52,404 nucleotides of DNA, taken from Candidatus Gastranaerophilales bacterium. Its GTDB lineage: Bacteria; Cyanobacteriota; Vampirovibrionia; Gastranaerophilales; JANQFW01. The stretch's first letter is position 1, and every line of letters starts with the position of its first letter. The position numbers and the translations under genes are program-made. Positions 41,616 through 50,253 of the stretch are shown piece after piece. The notes under the pieces are model-generated. The model was not told the origin of the DNA. It was given only the letters and a program-made list of their open reading frames with translations, and did not search any database. Location: positions 1 to 52,404 of the forward strand of contig JANQFW010000137.1 in the NCBI GenBank assembly GCA_028277625.1, read 5' to 3'.

Positions 41616-41841
41616 TGTCGAGCTTTTCTTCTCCAGATAAAACTTTGTTACTTTTTATAACTTACTTAATTACTTTATCGGGAATTTTCTAAACTTAATT
41701 TAACAAATTGTGTAGATTTTTATAAAAAAATAAGCATTTGTAAACATATAGCTACAAACGCTTATTTTCGTCCAGGAGTGAATTTAAACTGTTAGTTTAT
41801 TACTATAATTCTATATCTTTCTAAAGACTTCTTTCTTTAAA
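41616..41841. other. Short intergenic region between usher-like and pilin 2 genes
   Basis: 225 bp. Apart from the terminator at 41724-41768, I see only the weak start region of the usher-like gene. No strong promoter consensus was found here, so the usher gene may depend on read-through of the pilin 2 transcript. Confidence 0.4.
41724..41768 (-). terminator. Terminator of pilin 2
   Basis: AAAATAAGC-a-TTTGTA (41727-41742) pairs with TACAAA-c-GCTTATTTT (41753-41768), one mismatch, followed on the minus strand by a run of T. Confidence 0.8.
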
Positions 41842-42489
41842 CTAGTTTAAGCCAATAACAGTTAGTGTCATGTCAAAACTGATGGAGCCAGCAGCATCAT
41901 CAAGCCCTAAAGAATTTTCATCAAGATCCATAACCATATCAACAGGTGCTTTTTTTGAACCAGCGTTAAATGGAATGCTACTATTTGCAGGAATATTTAA
42001 TGTATCAGAGTCTTGAGGTGTGAATGCAACAACTGCTCCTGTACTGCTATCGCCAATGGCAGGATAAGCACTTTTTGCATTATTTGTAAGGTTAATGTCA
42101 ACAGAAGCTGTTGCAGATGCATTAGCCACTGTTAATACAGCCTTAGAGCCGGCATCAGATATACTTACAGTGCTACCACCATTAGGTGCAAAGTCTAACT
42201 GGTATTGCTTTGCCCCAGCGGTCGGATCGTTCGATTGGACGTATGAGGTGCTTGATAAGGTTCCGTCGCCCACAATTATGTTATGAGAGGATACGTTTCC
42301 GTTTCCAAAATCACCAGATGTTATAACACCAAAATCATTTGCTGCTGCAGATAATTCTACAACAGTTGCTGATGGAATATTAACAGTATAAGTTTCACTG
42401 TCTGACACATCTGCCATTACAACATTACTACTGAAGAATGCCATACTTATAGCGATTAATAACGGTAGAGTTCTGCTAAATCTTTTCAT
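41842..42489 (-). CDS. Pilin-like subunit 2
   Basis: A 215-residue exported protein, signal peptide ending near VVMA at 23-26. The mature sequence starts DVSDSETYTVNIPSATVVEL, identical over this stretch to pilin 1, and most of the rest is identical or conservative, so the two are recent duplicates. Ends SFDMTLTVIGLN. No Cys. GGAG lies 10 nt upstream of the ATG, matching pilin 1. It has its own strong terminator and a long upstream region, which suggests high, separate expression. Confidence 0.7.
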   Translation of the reverse strand: MKRFSRTLPLLIAISMAFFSSNVVMADVSDSETYTVNIPSATVVELSAAANDFGVITSGDFGNGNVSSHNIIVGDGTLSSTSYVQSNDPTAGAKQYQLDFAPNGGSTVSISDAGSKAVLTVANASATASVDINLTNNAKSAYPAIGDSSTGAVVAFTPQDSDTLNIPANSSIPFNAGSKKAPVDMVMDLDENSLGLDDAAGSISFDMTLTVIGLN

Positions 42490-43250
42490 AAGTCTAGTTC
42501 TCCTTATGTTCTCTTCTAGTAATTTGTTATTTACTATTTGCTACACAGCTTGATTTACAATATTTTTCAGATTAACTCAAGTTTTGTAAATTCAAAAATT
42601 TTAGACAAGTACACTTTTGATAAAAGTTTAATATAATAATAAAAAAGGCATGTAGATTAGCCCCTATAACTTATAGTAGTTATAAAAGCTATCCAGACTA
42701 CTGTTAAACAGCAATCAAAAAAGATTACATCGAAAAATTCGACTTTAAACTTTTACAAAAAAATTCTTTATTTCCTTAATGTCCTTAATAGTTCTTTAAT
42801 CTAAATCTAAGTTAACAGTCATCATATTCTACTCGTACAATTCAACCTTTAATTGCCTCTTTTTACAGAGAGCAGCTTAGTACACTTAATTTTAATCAAA
42901 TTATTTCAATCTGAGTTCACTAGTATAAACAAAGCCTAAGATTTTAAAAGTTGGCATTTGGAAAGTTTTGCTATAACTCGCAAAGAATAAGTTATTAGCC
43001 TAAGGTTTTTTTAGAGATTTATATGCTTATTACATTGTTTTTATAATATAAGAATTTTATAAAAATGTCAATCTTAAAAGAATTGTCTGTTAATATTCCT
43101 TTACATAAGCCTAATGATTTTTATTTTTAATAATATGTTTATACCTGCCAATAAAGCTTTTTTAAACTTTTTACTGTTCTTTAGTTGTAAATAGATTATA
43201 CTCTTGATTTTTCATTTTCCCTTAATATTTTTTAATAGTTACCAATCTTT
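42490..43250 (-). promoter_or_regulatory. 760-bp upstream region of pilin 2
   Basis: No ORF of note. A strong promoter (43043) would give a leader of about 545 nt to pilin 2, or a separate RNA. A TATAACT/AGTTATA hairpin lies at 42665-42684 and a TATTAT box near 42635 may mark a second, closer promoter. I see no known riboswitch. Confidence 0.45.
43043..43071 (-). promoter_or_regulatory. Consensus promoter far upstream of pilin 2
   Basis: TTGACA (43066-43071), 17 bp, TATTAT (43043-43048) on the minus strand. It is the best consensus promoter in the locus, located downstream of the candidate tip gene and about 550 bp before pilin 2. Confidence 0.7.
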
Positions 43251-44210
43251 TTATCGCCTTTTTCTCGGTGAAATCAAGTTAAACTCGGTATCATAATTGT
43301 ATCTATTAGCCCCAAGAATGGTTTTATAAAATAGACTATAAGTCAATTCAATATCAACACCAGAAAGATTTATCCCATCATAGCTCCCTGTTATAGCACC
43401 TCTATTATTAGCAGCTAAATTATAAAATACATTGTTTCTTGAAAAAGGTTTTCTTCTTGGTGCAAGGTTATTAAACCCAATTCCGCTTACCCTGTAATAA
43501 TTAGAAAGAAAAGAATCTCCCTTCAACTTTGATTGCAAAAGCCAGCTATTATTAGACTTTACACTTACAGTTACAGTATTAGAATCATAAAACTTATTAA
43601 TATTAAACACGTCAGAAGGTGACAGCTCTACATATAGAGGAGAACTTACATTTAAATATTGTCTATTTTCAGTTGTAAAAACAAAATCCGCAGAGTGCGT
43701 TTTTTTAATATTGCCATTTTTTTTATACAAATTCAAATATACTCTATGCTTATAAGTAGTATCGCCATAATCAGCTTCATAAGTAGTATAAGTAATTTCA
43801 AAGTCTATGTTTTCTTTAGATTTTATACTTTTTTTTATTAATGTAGCTCTGCTTGGATGTTGAAAAGTATTTATATTTTTAAACACCCCCATTTGCTCAG
43901 GTCCTCTTACCCGCAGCCTGTAAGTTGGCTGTTCAGGAAGTCGCACATCTATAGTTGGACCGTTTCCACTAATTTTTTGTGTTAAATATGTTTCTATAGA
44001 GACCCCTAGACTATGCTCTTTTTTACTTTTTCCTTTTATTTTAGCTCTACAATATGATATAAAAATATTTCGTGGCCAGTCAGCTATTGGAGAAGGAGCG
44101 GAACAGTATACTTTTCGCAGCCGAATGCCAGCCTGAGCTTCATTTATAAAGCCAAATAATACTACTATTAAAAAGAAAGATATAACTAAAAATTTTTTCA
44201 CTGCTTCCAC
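43251..44210 (-). CDS. Candidate fimbrial tip or minor subunit
   Basis: A 319-residue exported protein, signal peptide ending near AQA (25-27). It contains a Cys pair in the first 50 mature residues (VYCSAPSP and ISYCRAK), which could form a disulfide as in many pilus subunits. The rest is beta-rich: YRLRVRGPEQMGVFKN, NIDFEITYTTYEADYGDT, then VDIELTYSLFYK near the end. At twice the pilin size it could be a two-domain adhesin. GTG start. No named family recognised; the role is inferred from position between pilin-like genes. Confidence 0.5.
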   Translation of the reverse strand: MEAVKKFLVISFFLIVVLFGFINEAQAGIRLRKVYCSAPSPIADWPRNIFISYCRAKIKGKSKKEHSLGVSIETYLTQKISGNGPTIDVRLPEQPTYRLRVRGPEQMGVFKNINTFQHPSRATLIKKSIKSKENIDFEITYTTYEADYGDTTYKHRVYLNLYKKNGNIKKTHSADFVFTTENRQYLNVSSPLYVELSPSDVFNINKFYDSNTVTVSVKSNNSWLLQSKLKGDSFLSNYYRVSGIGFNNLAPRRKPFSRNNVFYNLAANNRGAITGSYDGINLSGVDIELTYSLFYKTILGANRYNYDTEFNLISPRKRR

Positions 44211-44340
44211 ATCTTTATTTCAATTTTGTCCTTATTATAAGGATATAAATTTTTTATCAACACTTAAATACAGAGTTTAGATTAAATTTAATAGTAATGA
44301 CCTACCGAAGTCTAATTTTTCAAAACAATATTAAACTATT

Positions 44341-44958
44341 TTAGTTCAAGCCAACTATGCTAAAAACAACATTAAAATTTATAGTCTGGGGTATATCGTT
44401 GATATCAAGAGTGGACTCATCCAAGTCCATTTTTAAGCTCAAAGCTGCAATTTGATCATCAAAAGCAATGTTTGAAGAAGCTGGAATAGCTAAATTTTTA
44501 GAATCTTGAATGGTAAATTGAGTACCCTGACCCGCACCAAGTTTTGGGAACTCTGACTGGTTATAATCTGTAAGGTTTATACCAACTTCTGTTTGATTTT
44601 CATCTGACAGAAGAAGTTTAGCAATATTATCTTCTGAAATTATGTTTATATCCATAGAGTCAGAAGAAAAGGTTAACTTGAATTGCTTATTAGCAACTGC
44701 TTGCGGATTATTTGTTCTTATATGAGAGTTGTTATTTGTTCCATCACCAAGAGTAATAACGTGTGCAGACTTGTTACTGATTCCGTACTCGTTACTTTGT
44801 ATAGTTCCAAAATCTGTTTTATCTGATACTAGCTGAAGGCTTGTAGTATGTGGTATTGTCAGAGAAAAACTCTCATTGTCAGCTATATCAGCAAAGCATT
44901 GTTTTGGAGAAAGAATAAATATCAACATCAATAATAGAGGTAGAATTATTCTTATCAT
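44341..44958 (-). CDS. Pilin-like subunit 3, divergent
   Basis: A 205-residue exported protein, signal peptide ending near CFA before DIADNESFSL. It aligns with pilins 1 and 2 throughout: NESFSLTIPHTTSLQL for SETYTVNIPSATVVEL, SAHVITLGDGT for SSHNIVVGDGS, and the ending INFNVVFSIVGLN. It is much more diverged, so it may be a minor or alternative subunit. I use the second ATG (44958), which has AAGG 6 nt upstream; the ATG six bases earlier directly abuts AAGG. It is the first fimbrial gene in transcription order. Confidence 0.65.
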   Translation of the reverse strand: MIRIILPLLLMLIFILSPKQCFADIADNESFSLTIPHTTSLQLVSDKTDFGTIQSNEYGISNKSAHVITLGDGTNNNSHIRTNNPQAVANKQFKLTFSSDSMDINIISEDNIAKLLLSDENQTEVGINLTDYNQSEFPKLGAGQGTQFTIQDSKNLAIPASSNIAFDDQIAALSLKMDLDESTLDINDIPQTINFNVVFSIVGLN

Positions 44959-45185
44959 ATTCATCCTTGTTAAATTTTAAATATTATTCGTAAATAATAT
45001 TTAAATCTAAATTTTTAATTTTAATGCTAGATGTATTTTATTTTGGACATAATAAATATATAAACTTCTTGTCTATTATAAAAGCTTAGTTTTAAACTTT
45101 CAAGGCTAAGCTTAATTTTTTGTCTACAAAAATTACGGATTCCTTTACGATATAAGGCTAAAGCATAAGATTACAAAAGTTAATA
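44959..45185. other. Intergenic region between kinase and pilin 3
   Basis: About 225 bp with the kinase-end hairpin at 45082 and the pilin 3 leader. No other gene. Confidence 0.4.
45082..45113 (-). terminator. Hairpin downstream of the histidine kinase gene
   Basis: AAGCTTAG (45082-45089) pairs with CTAAGCTT (45106-45113). Flanks are T-rich on either strand. Confidence 0.55.
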
Positions 45186-47555
45186 TTATAAATTTTGTGG
45201 CAATAGTATACAAAATTCAGACCCTATACCTATTTCAGACTGAACTTTAAAGCACCCATCGTGAGCATCACTAATCAATTTGCATAGATATAAAGAAAGA
45301 CCGCCTCCTATTTTCCTTTCGATCAAATGAGCCATTGCATATCGCTCAAGAAGCTTTTCTTTTAGCTCAGGAATAATACCTGGTCCAGTGTCAGATATAC
45401 AAATACGAAAAATGTCCTTTTTAACAAAAGCCTTAACTATAACAGTACCACCTGATGGAGTATAAGTTATAGCATTATCCAACATATAGTGAACAGATTT
45501 TTTAACTTCGTTTACATCAAAGTAAACTAGAGGAAGGTTTTCTTGAATATCTATTTTAAAATCAAGAAACTTAGCTTCAATTGTTTTTTTAAATGGCTCA
45601 ACAACCTCTTTTATAATATTTTCAGCATTATATTTATCTATTTTAAGTGTTTTTTTTCCTGATTCATAATAATAAACGTCAAGAAGTTTCTTTAAAAGTG
45701 TAATAATATCCTGATTATTTGTTAACATCTCTTCTATTATAAACTTATAATTGCCAAGAGACTGACTTTCTGATTGTTTTGCTAAAAATTCTAATGCTTT
45801 ATTCTCGCTAACCAATGGAACCTGAAGGTCATGAGCAAGAGTTGCAATAAACGTGTCTCTTAATTGGTTAATTTCTGTAATTTTTATAATATCCCAAATA
45901 ACAGAAACAACTGACTCTGCGATACTTTCTATCAAATTAATTTCATAGCCACTCCAGTGTCTTTCTTTAACATCGCACATAACAAGAATGCCAAAAATTT
46001 TTACATGCTTGTTATATCTACTAAATGGAACTGCCAGTAAAGATTTTACTTTGTATTTGTAAAAAAAACCTTTTACGTGCTTATTATCTTTATAGTACTC
46101 GTCTATATTAGAAATTATTAGTTTTCTATTTTGCTCAGCATGTCCAATAATATCAGCTAAGAATAAATCTGGCAGCTGCTCTTTTTTGATATAAACAAGA
46201 TTTACACTGTTCAAGTATTCATACTTAACTGAAGGCTTTTCAAACTTGTGCGTTGGAGTTTCTAAAAATAAAGTTCTTTGAATCTTAAAAATAATACATA
46301 TTTGAGTAATAAGATAATTGTATATAGATTCAAAATCTTGTGAAACCTTGATAGCACTTACAATTTGCCTTAATATTTTTTCTTTTTCAGCCGTTTTACT
46401 TATCTCGATGTTATATTTATACATAAACTCACTATTTTGATTGAATTCCTTTGTTAAAAGACCTATTTCATCATTTGATATTATTTTTAGAGGTGTAGGC
46501 TCTTTGCCCGGTATATTTTTCAAAATTCCTTCTATAATATTTGTTAATGGTTTTGTAATTTTTAAAGTTAAAATATAGCCTGATATAATCAAAATAAGGA
46601 AGATAACAAAAAACATATATTTAAAATATGAGTGGAAGTCAAAACCCAAAAATACAGCTGTATATAAAATTGTGAAAAAATACAGTATACTTATAAAAAG
46701 GCCATGATATAGCATGAATTTATGTTTTATACTAAAAAAGTGAGTTGTAAAAATTATATCTTTAATCCCTATATATATTAAGGATAAAGCCCAAATGTGT
46801 ATAAAATGAAGAATAAACCTGTATTCAGATTGGATATAAAATAATGAAGGCTCAAATATTTCAGAAAAAGCTAAAATAGCTATGCCTATTACAAAGGGTG
46901 AAAATAATGATAACTTTTGCCCGACTCTTAAATCAAAATATATAAACGCACACAGTACAAATAAAGCGATATACATTGTTTCAAACGGTAAACTCAATGC
47001 AAGAGCTCCAAAGTAAACACCCTGATAATTTAACAACAAAGCTAGACTAAAGGTATATACAAAATAAAAAAAATAAACTTTTCTTTGAAAATGTGCAGAA
47101 TCAATGCTTATAGACGAATTAAAATAAAAAATGGGCAATAAAACACCCGAAAGAATGGAGAAAGATTCAGCATACCAAAATATAAACTGCAAAGTAATAG
47201 TATCTGAATAAATAACATGAAAAAGCTCAAACACAGCCCCAGACAGAAAGCTTGCCGCTAAAAACACCATTCTTTTATCGTTTATTTGTTTGTATAAAAT
47301 ATGTGTTTTAATAAATAAAGAAAGCTCTATTATTATAATTATTATACCCAAAAGAACGTTATGAACAGGCTGGAACATTATGTTATTGGCATAGACAACA
47401 ATTGCTCCTAATATCGTTAAAGCAGCTAATAATACGAAATAAAATTTCGTATATAGAATTTTATTCACAAAGAAAAGCATAGCAAACTTATTATTTGCCA
47501 TTAACAAAGAAAGGTCATTGTACACAAATACAAAATACAAAGTTAGTATAATCAA
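45186..47555 (-). CDS. MASE3-like membrane sensor histidine kinase with GAF domain
   Basis: A 789-residue sensor kinase. Residues about 35-270 hold seven or more membrane helices resembling MASE3 (LSGAVFELFHVIYSD, about 104-118), then two more helices (about 285-330), a HAMP-like linker, a GAF domain (about 395-555), the phospho-accepting His H575 in IATLAHDLQVPL, and a HATPase with DNAITYTPSGG (N box), DTGPGI (G1) and KIGGGLSLYL (G2). The H box has HDLQ where HELR or HDLR is common. The TTG start is uncertain; an ATG 18 codons later is possible. Divergent from a binding protein and upstream of the fimbrial genes; the partner regulator is not in the immediate vicinity. Confidence 0.8.
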   Translation of the reverse strand: MIILTLYFVFVYNDLSLLMANNKFAMLFFVNKILYTKFYFVLLAALTILGAIVVYANNIMFQPVHNVLLGIIIIIIELSLFIKTHILYKQINDKRMVFLAASFLSGAVFELFHVIYSDTITLQFIFWYAESFSILSGVLLPIFYFNSSISIDSAHFQRKVYFFYFVYTFSLALLLNYQGVYFGALALSLPFETMYIALFVLCAFIYFDLRVGQKLSLFSPFVIGIAILAFSEIFEPSLFYIQSEYRFILHFIHIWALSLIYIGIKDIIFTTHFFSIKHKFMLYHGLFISILYFFTILYTAVFLGFDFHSYFKYMFFVIFLILIISGYILTLKITKPLTNIIEGILKNIPGKEPTPLKIISNDEIGLLTKEFNQNSEFMYKYNIEISKTAEKEKILRQIVSAIKVSQDFESIYNYLITQICIIFKIQRTLFLETPTHKFEKPSVKYEYLNSVNLVYIKKEQLPDLFLADIIGHAEQNRKLIISNIDEYYKDNKHVKGFFYKYKVKSLLAVPFSRYNKHVKIFGILVMCDVKERHWSGYEINLIESIAESVVSVIWDIIKITEINQLRDTFIATLAHDLQVPLVSENKALEFLAKQSESQSLGNYKFIIEEMLTNNQDIITLLKKLLDVYYYESGKKTLKIDKYNAENIIKEVVEPFKKTIEAKFLDFKIDIQENLPLVYFDVNEVKKSVHYMLDNAITYTPSGGTVIVKAFVKKDIFRICISDTGPGIIPELKEKLLERYAMAHLIERKIGGGLSLYLCKLISDAHDGCFKVQSEIGIGSEFCILLPQNL

Positions 47556-47648
47556 CCAAAGGTGATAACTACCTGTATATTATAGGTGTACTGATAATAT
47601 GATAATATTTCAAAGTTTGTTAGAGTCAATCTTTTTTAGTGATTATCT

Positions 47649-48743
47649 ATGTTAATAATACTTTTTATCATATTATTTTTATTTTTTGGACTTAATCAAA
47701 ATACACCCGAGCCTAAAAAAAGAATAACTGTTGTTTTTCCGTCTGTAAGCAATTATAGTTTTTTCTCACTTTATCACAAGGCAATGAAAGCAGCTGCGGA
47801 AGATTTAAATATTGACCTTACTGTTTACTGGTCAAACTGGAACTTTACAAGAATGACTTACCTTATAAATAAAGCTGTTAACTCCTCCCCTAGGCCGGAC
47901 GCAATAATCTTTAACAACTTTTCTAAAAAAGGCTTATACTGGATACAAATAACCAATAGAGCTAAAGTCCCTAATTTTATAATTAACGTACCAATATCAG
48001 CTGAAGGTAGAAAATTATCGGGAAAACCCAGAGAAAAATATACATACTGGATAGGTCAAATAACGCCTGATAATTTTATTGAAGGTTATAACCTTTCATC
48101 TAATCTACTTAAGACTGCCAGAGCTAATATAAAAGGGAAACTATACGTCCTTGGCATAGGAGGTGTTGATACAACCGTATCAACCATTGAAAGGTTCAGA
48201 GGGTTACAGGTTGCAGCAAAAGAGGTAAAAAATATTAAAATTATTGGCCATGTTCCTGCTAACTGGGATAAGGCTCTTGCGAAGGAAAGGTTTATAGCCG
48301 TAAAAACAACACAAGATCCTAGATTAAACGTTGTTAGTGTTGCAAGCAATACTATGGCTTTTGGAGTTATAGAAGCTGCAAAAGAGTTAAAAATTAAACT
48401 TAACTCCGATTTATTTGTGGGTACGTATGGCTGGGATAAAAAAACAGCTAATAAAATAAAGAAAAAAGAGCTTGTAGCTACAATTGGTGCTCATTTTTTT
48501 GAAGGTGCATGGGTAATAATACTTTTGCATGACTATTTGCATGGGATTGACTTTGCCAATGAAAAAGTAGTTTGGATAACTAAAATGCTTTTAATGGATC
48601 AAACTAATGTTTATGAGTATGAAAAGCTGATTCAGCCTGAAAAATGGTATAAAATTAACTTTAAAGACTTTTCTAAAGTTTATAATAAAAAATTAAAAAA
48701 ATATGATTTTAACTTGCAGCAATTTTTGCCCTATATCTTATGA
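47649..48743 (+). CDS. Orphan periplasmic sugar-binding protein (Peripla_BP_4-like)
   Basis: A 364-residue type I periplasmic binding protein, resembling the ribose/autoinducer-2 group. ITVVFPSVSNYSFFSLYHKA, then RPDAIIFNNFSKKGLYWI, KGKLYVLGIGGVDTTVSTIE and FVGTYGWDKKTANKIKKKEL are in the usual order. An N-terminal hydrophobic segment (2-14) has no lipobox and looks like an anchor or signal. No permease or ATPase gene is adjacent. It is divergent (about 95 bp) from the histidine kinase, the arrangement of binding-protein/kinase sensing pairs such as LuxP-LuxQ, although the kinase lacks a periplasmic sensor domain. Confidence 0.8.
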   Translation: MLIILFIILFLFFGLNQNTPEPKKRITVVFPSVSNYSFFSLYHKAMKAAAEDLNIDLTVYWSNWNFTRMTYLINKAVNSSPRPDAIIFNNFSKKGLYWIQITNRAKVPNFIINVPISAEGRKLSGKPREKYTYWIGQITPDNFIEGYNLSSNLLKTARANIKGKLYVLGIGGVDTTVSTIERFRGLQVAAKEVKNIKIIGHVPANWDKALAKERFIAVKTTQDPRLNVVSVASNTMAFGVIEAAKELKIKLNSDLFVGTYGWDKKTANKIKKKELVATIGAHFFEGAWVIILLHDYLHGIDFANEKVVWITKMLLMDQTNVYEYEKLIQPEKWYKINFKDFSKVYNKKLKKYDFNLQQFLPYIL

Positions 48744-48840
48744 AAAATTATTTTTTATTTGCAAATCACTCTAATATCACGGAGAATATATAAGTATGGT
48801 GAAATAAAATTTTTGAGTCATGGTGTAGCAGGAGGAAATA

Positions 48841-50142
48841 ATGCGAGAAAACTGGTCAAGTAGTCTGGGGTTTTTCTTAGCCAGTGTAGGAAGTGCAATC
48901 GGATTGGGTAATATCTGGCTTTTCCCATGGAGACTTGGCGAATATGGAGGGATGAGCTTTTTAATTCCTTACTTAATATTTTCGTTTGTGTTCATCCTCT
49001 TTGGCTTAATGGCAGAGCTAGCTTTTGGTCGTATGCACCAAAAAGGTACCATAGGTGCATTTCAAAATGTTTTCTCTCAAGGTAACCAAAATCTGGCAAC
49101 TTTTTTAGGTGGTTTTCAAACACTTTCAATGTTTGGTCTTGTAGTATTTTACTTTATAGCTCTTGGATGGGTTATCTACTATTTTATGCTTATATTATCA
49201 GGAAATATGGCCAACATTGACGCAGAAAGAACATTTTCTTCTTTTGCCGGATCTCCACAGGTTGTGCCATGGCATGCGATAGCTATTATTTTAACAATTG
49301 TAGTTGTTGCGTCAGGTGTACAAAAAGGATTAGAGCGCCTGAACAAATTTGCAATACCTCTTTTATTTATACTTTTTATAGTTCTTTTATTTAATAGTTT
49401 ATCCTTAGCCGGTGCAGAAAAAGGTATTGAATATATGCTACAGACTAAATGGACCAAACTATGGGAGCCAGCAACCTGGGTTATGGCACTAGGGCAAAGC
49501 TTTTTTACTGTAAGTCTTGGCGGAATGTTTATATATGGAAGTTATCTCTCTAAAAAGGCTGATATTCCAAGCTCTGCATTTTGGATTGTTACTACTAACT
49601 TTTTAGCGTCTATGCTTGCTGCACTGGTGATAATCCCTGCTGTTTTTGCATTTAATTTTGATCCTGCTAAAGGGCCCGGATTATTGTTTATAACACTGCC
49701 TCAGTTATTTAATACAATGGCTGGCGGACAATTTTGGGGAATATTATTTTTCTTTAGTGTTACACTAGCTGGTATGTCTTCAGCCGTTAACTTATTAGAA
49801 GCCCCTGTTGAAGGAGTTATGCATTGTTTTAATATAAAAAGAAAGCTTGCAACTATCATAGTCGCGACATTAGCATTTATTGCAGGCTTGCCATTAGCTC
49901 TTAATATGGATTTTTTCGGAATATGGGCTGATGCTGTAACTATTTATATTTACCCTTTAAGTGTTTTGGTTATTATTTTAGTTGCTCAATGGGTTTTAGG
50001 TTCTGATAAAATACTTGAAGAAATAAATCAAGGTACTAAAATTCCTATAGGCAAGTGGGTGATTAATCATTTAAGGTACGGATTTGTTGCTATTGGTTTT
50101 CTGGTAATTATTCTTGGTATTTTATACAAAGGAATAGGCTAG
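48841..50142 (+). CDS. Sodium:neurotransmitter symporter family transporter
   Basis: A 433-residue LeuT-fold (NSS/SNF) sodium-dependent transporter of amino acids or related small amines. The first helix has the substrate and sodium site GSAIGLGNIWLFPWRLGEYG (about 17-36). About eleven membrane helices follow, as usual for bacterial members, with the TM6 segment near ALGQSFFTVSLGGMFIYGSY (about 216-235). AGGAGG lies 6 nt upstream of the ATG. It is separate from its neighbours. Exact substrate is not visible. Confidence 0.9.
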   Translation: MRENWSSSLGFFLASVGSAIGLGNIWLFPWRLGEYGGMSFLIPYLIFSFVFILFGLMAELAFGRMHQKGTIGAFQNVFSQGNQNLATFLGGFQTLSMFGLVVFYFIALGWVIYYFMLILSGNMANIDAERTFSSFAGSPQVVPWHAIAIILTIVVVASGVQKGLERLNKFAIPLLFILFIVLLFNSLSLAGAEKGIEYMLQTKWTKLWEPATWVMALGQSFFTVSLGGMFIYGSYLSKKADIPSSAFWIVTTNFLASMLAALVIIPAVFAFNFDPAKGPGLLFITLPQLFNTMAGGQFWGILFFFSVTLAGMSSAVNLLEAPVEGVMHCFNIKRKLATIIVATLAFIAGLPLALNMDFFGIWADAVTIYIYPLSVLVIILVAQWVLGSDKILEEINQGTKIPIGKWVINHLRYGFVAIGFLVIILGILYKGIG

Positions 50143-50172
50143 AAACAAATCTTTATCAATATCAATAAAAGA

Positions 50173-50253
50173 GCAAGCTTCTCGGCGAAGTTGACGCAAA
50201 GCGAGTCCAAACAAAAAATTTCCCCTTGCTAGGGGGTTGGGGGTAGATATAAA
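50173..50253 (+). promoter_or_regulatory. GC-rich leader that may mask the mqnC-like start
   Basis: CCCC (50222-50225) can pair with either of two G5 runs (50232-50236, 50239-50243). The second run, 10 nt before the GTG, is the only Shine-Dalgarno-like sequence. Upstream, CTTCTCGGCGAAG forms a small stem. The block is far more GC-rich than its surroundings and may be a dispersed repeat. Confidence 0.4.
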
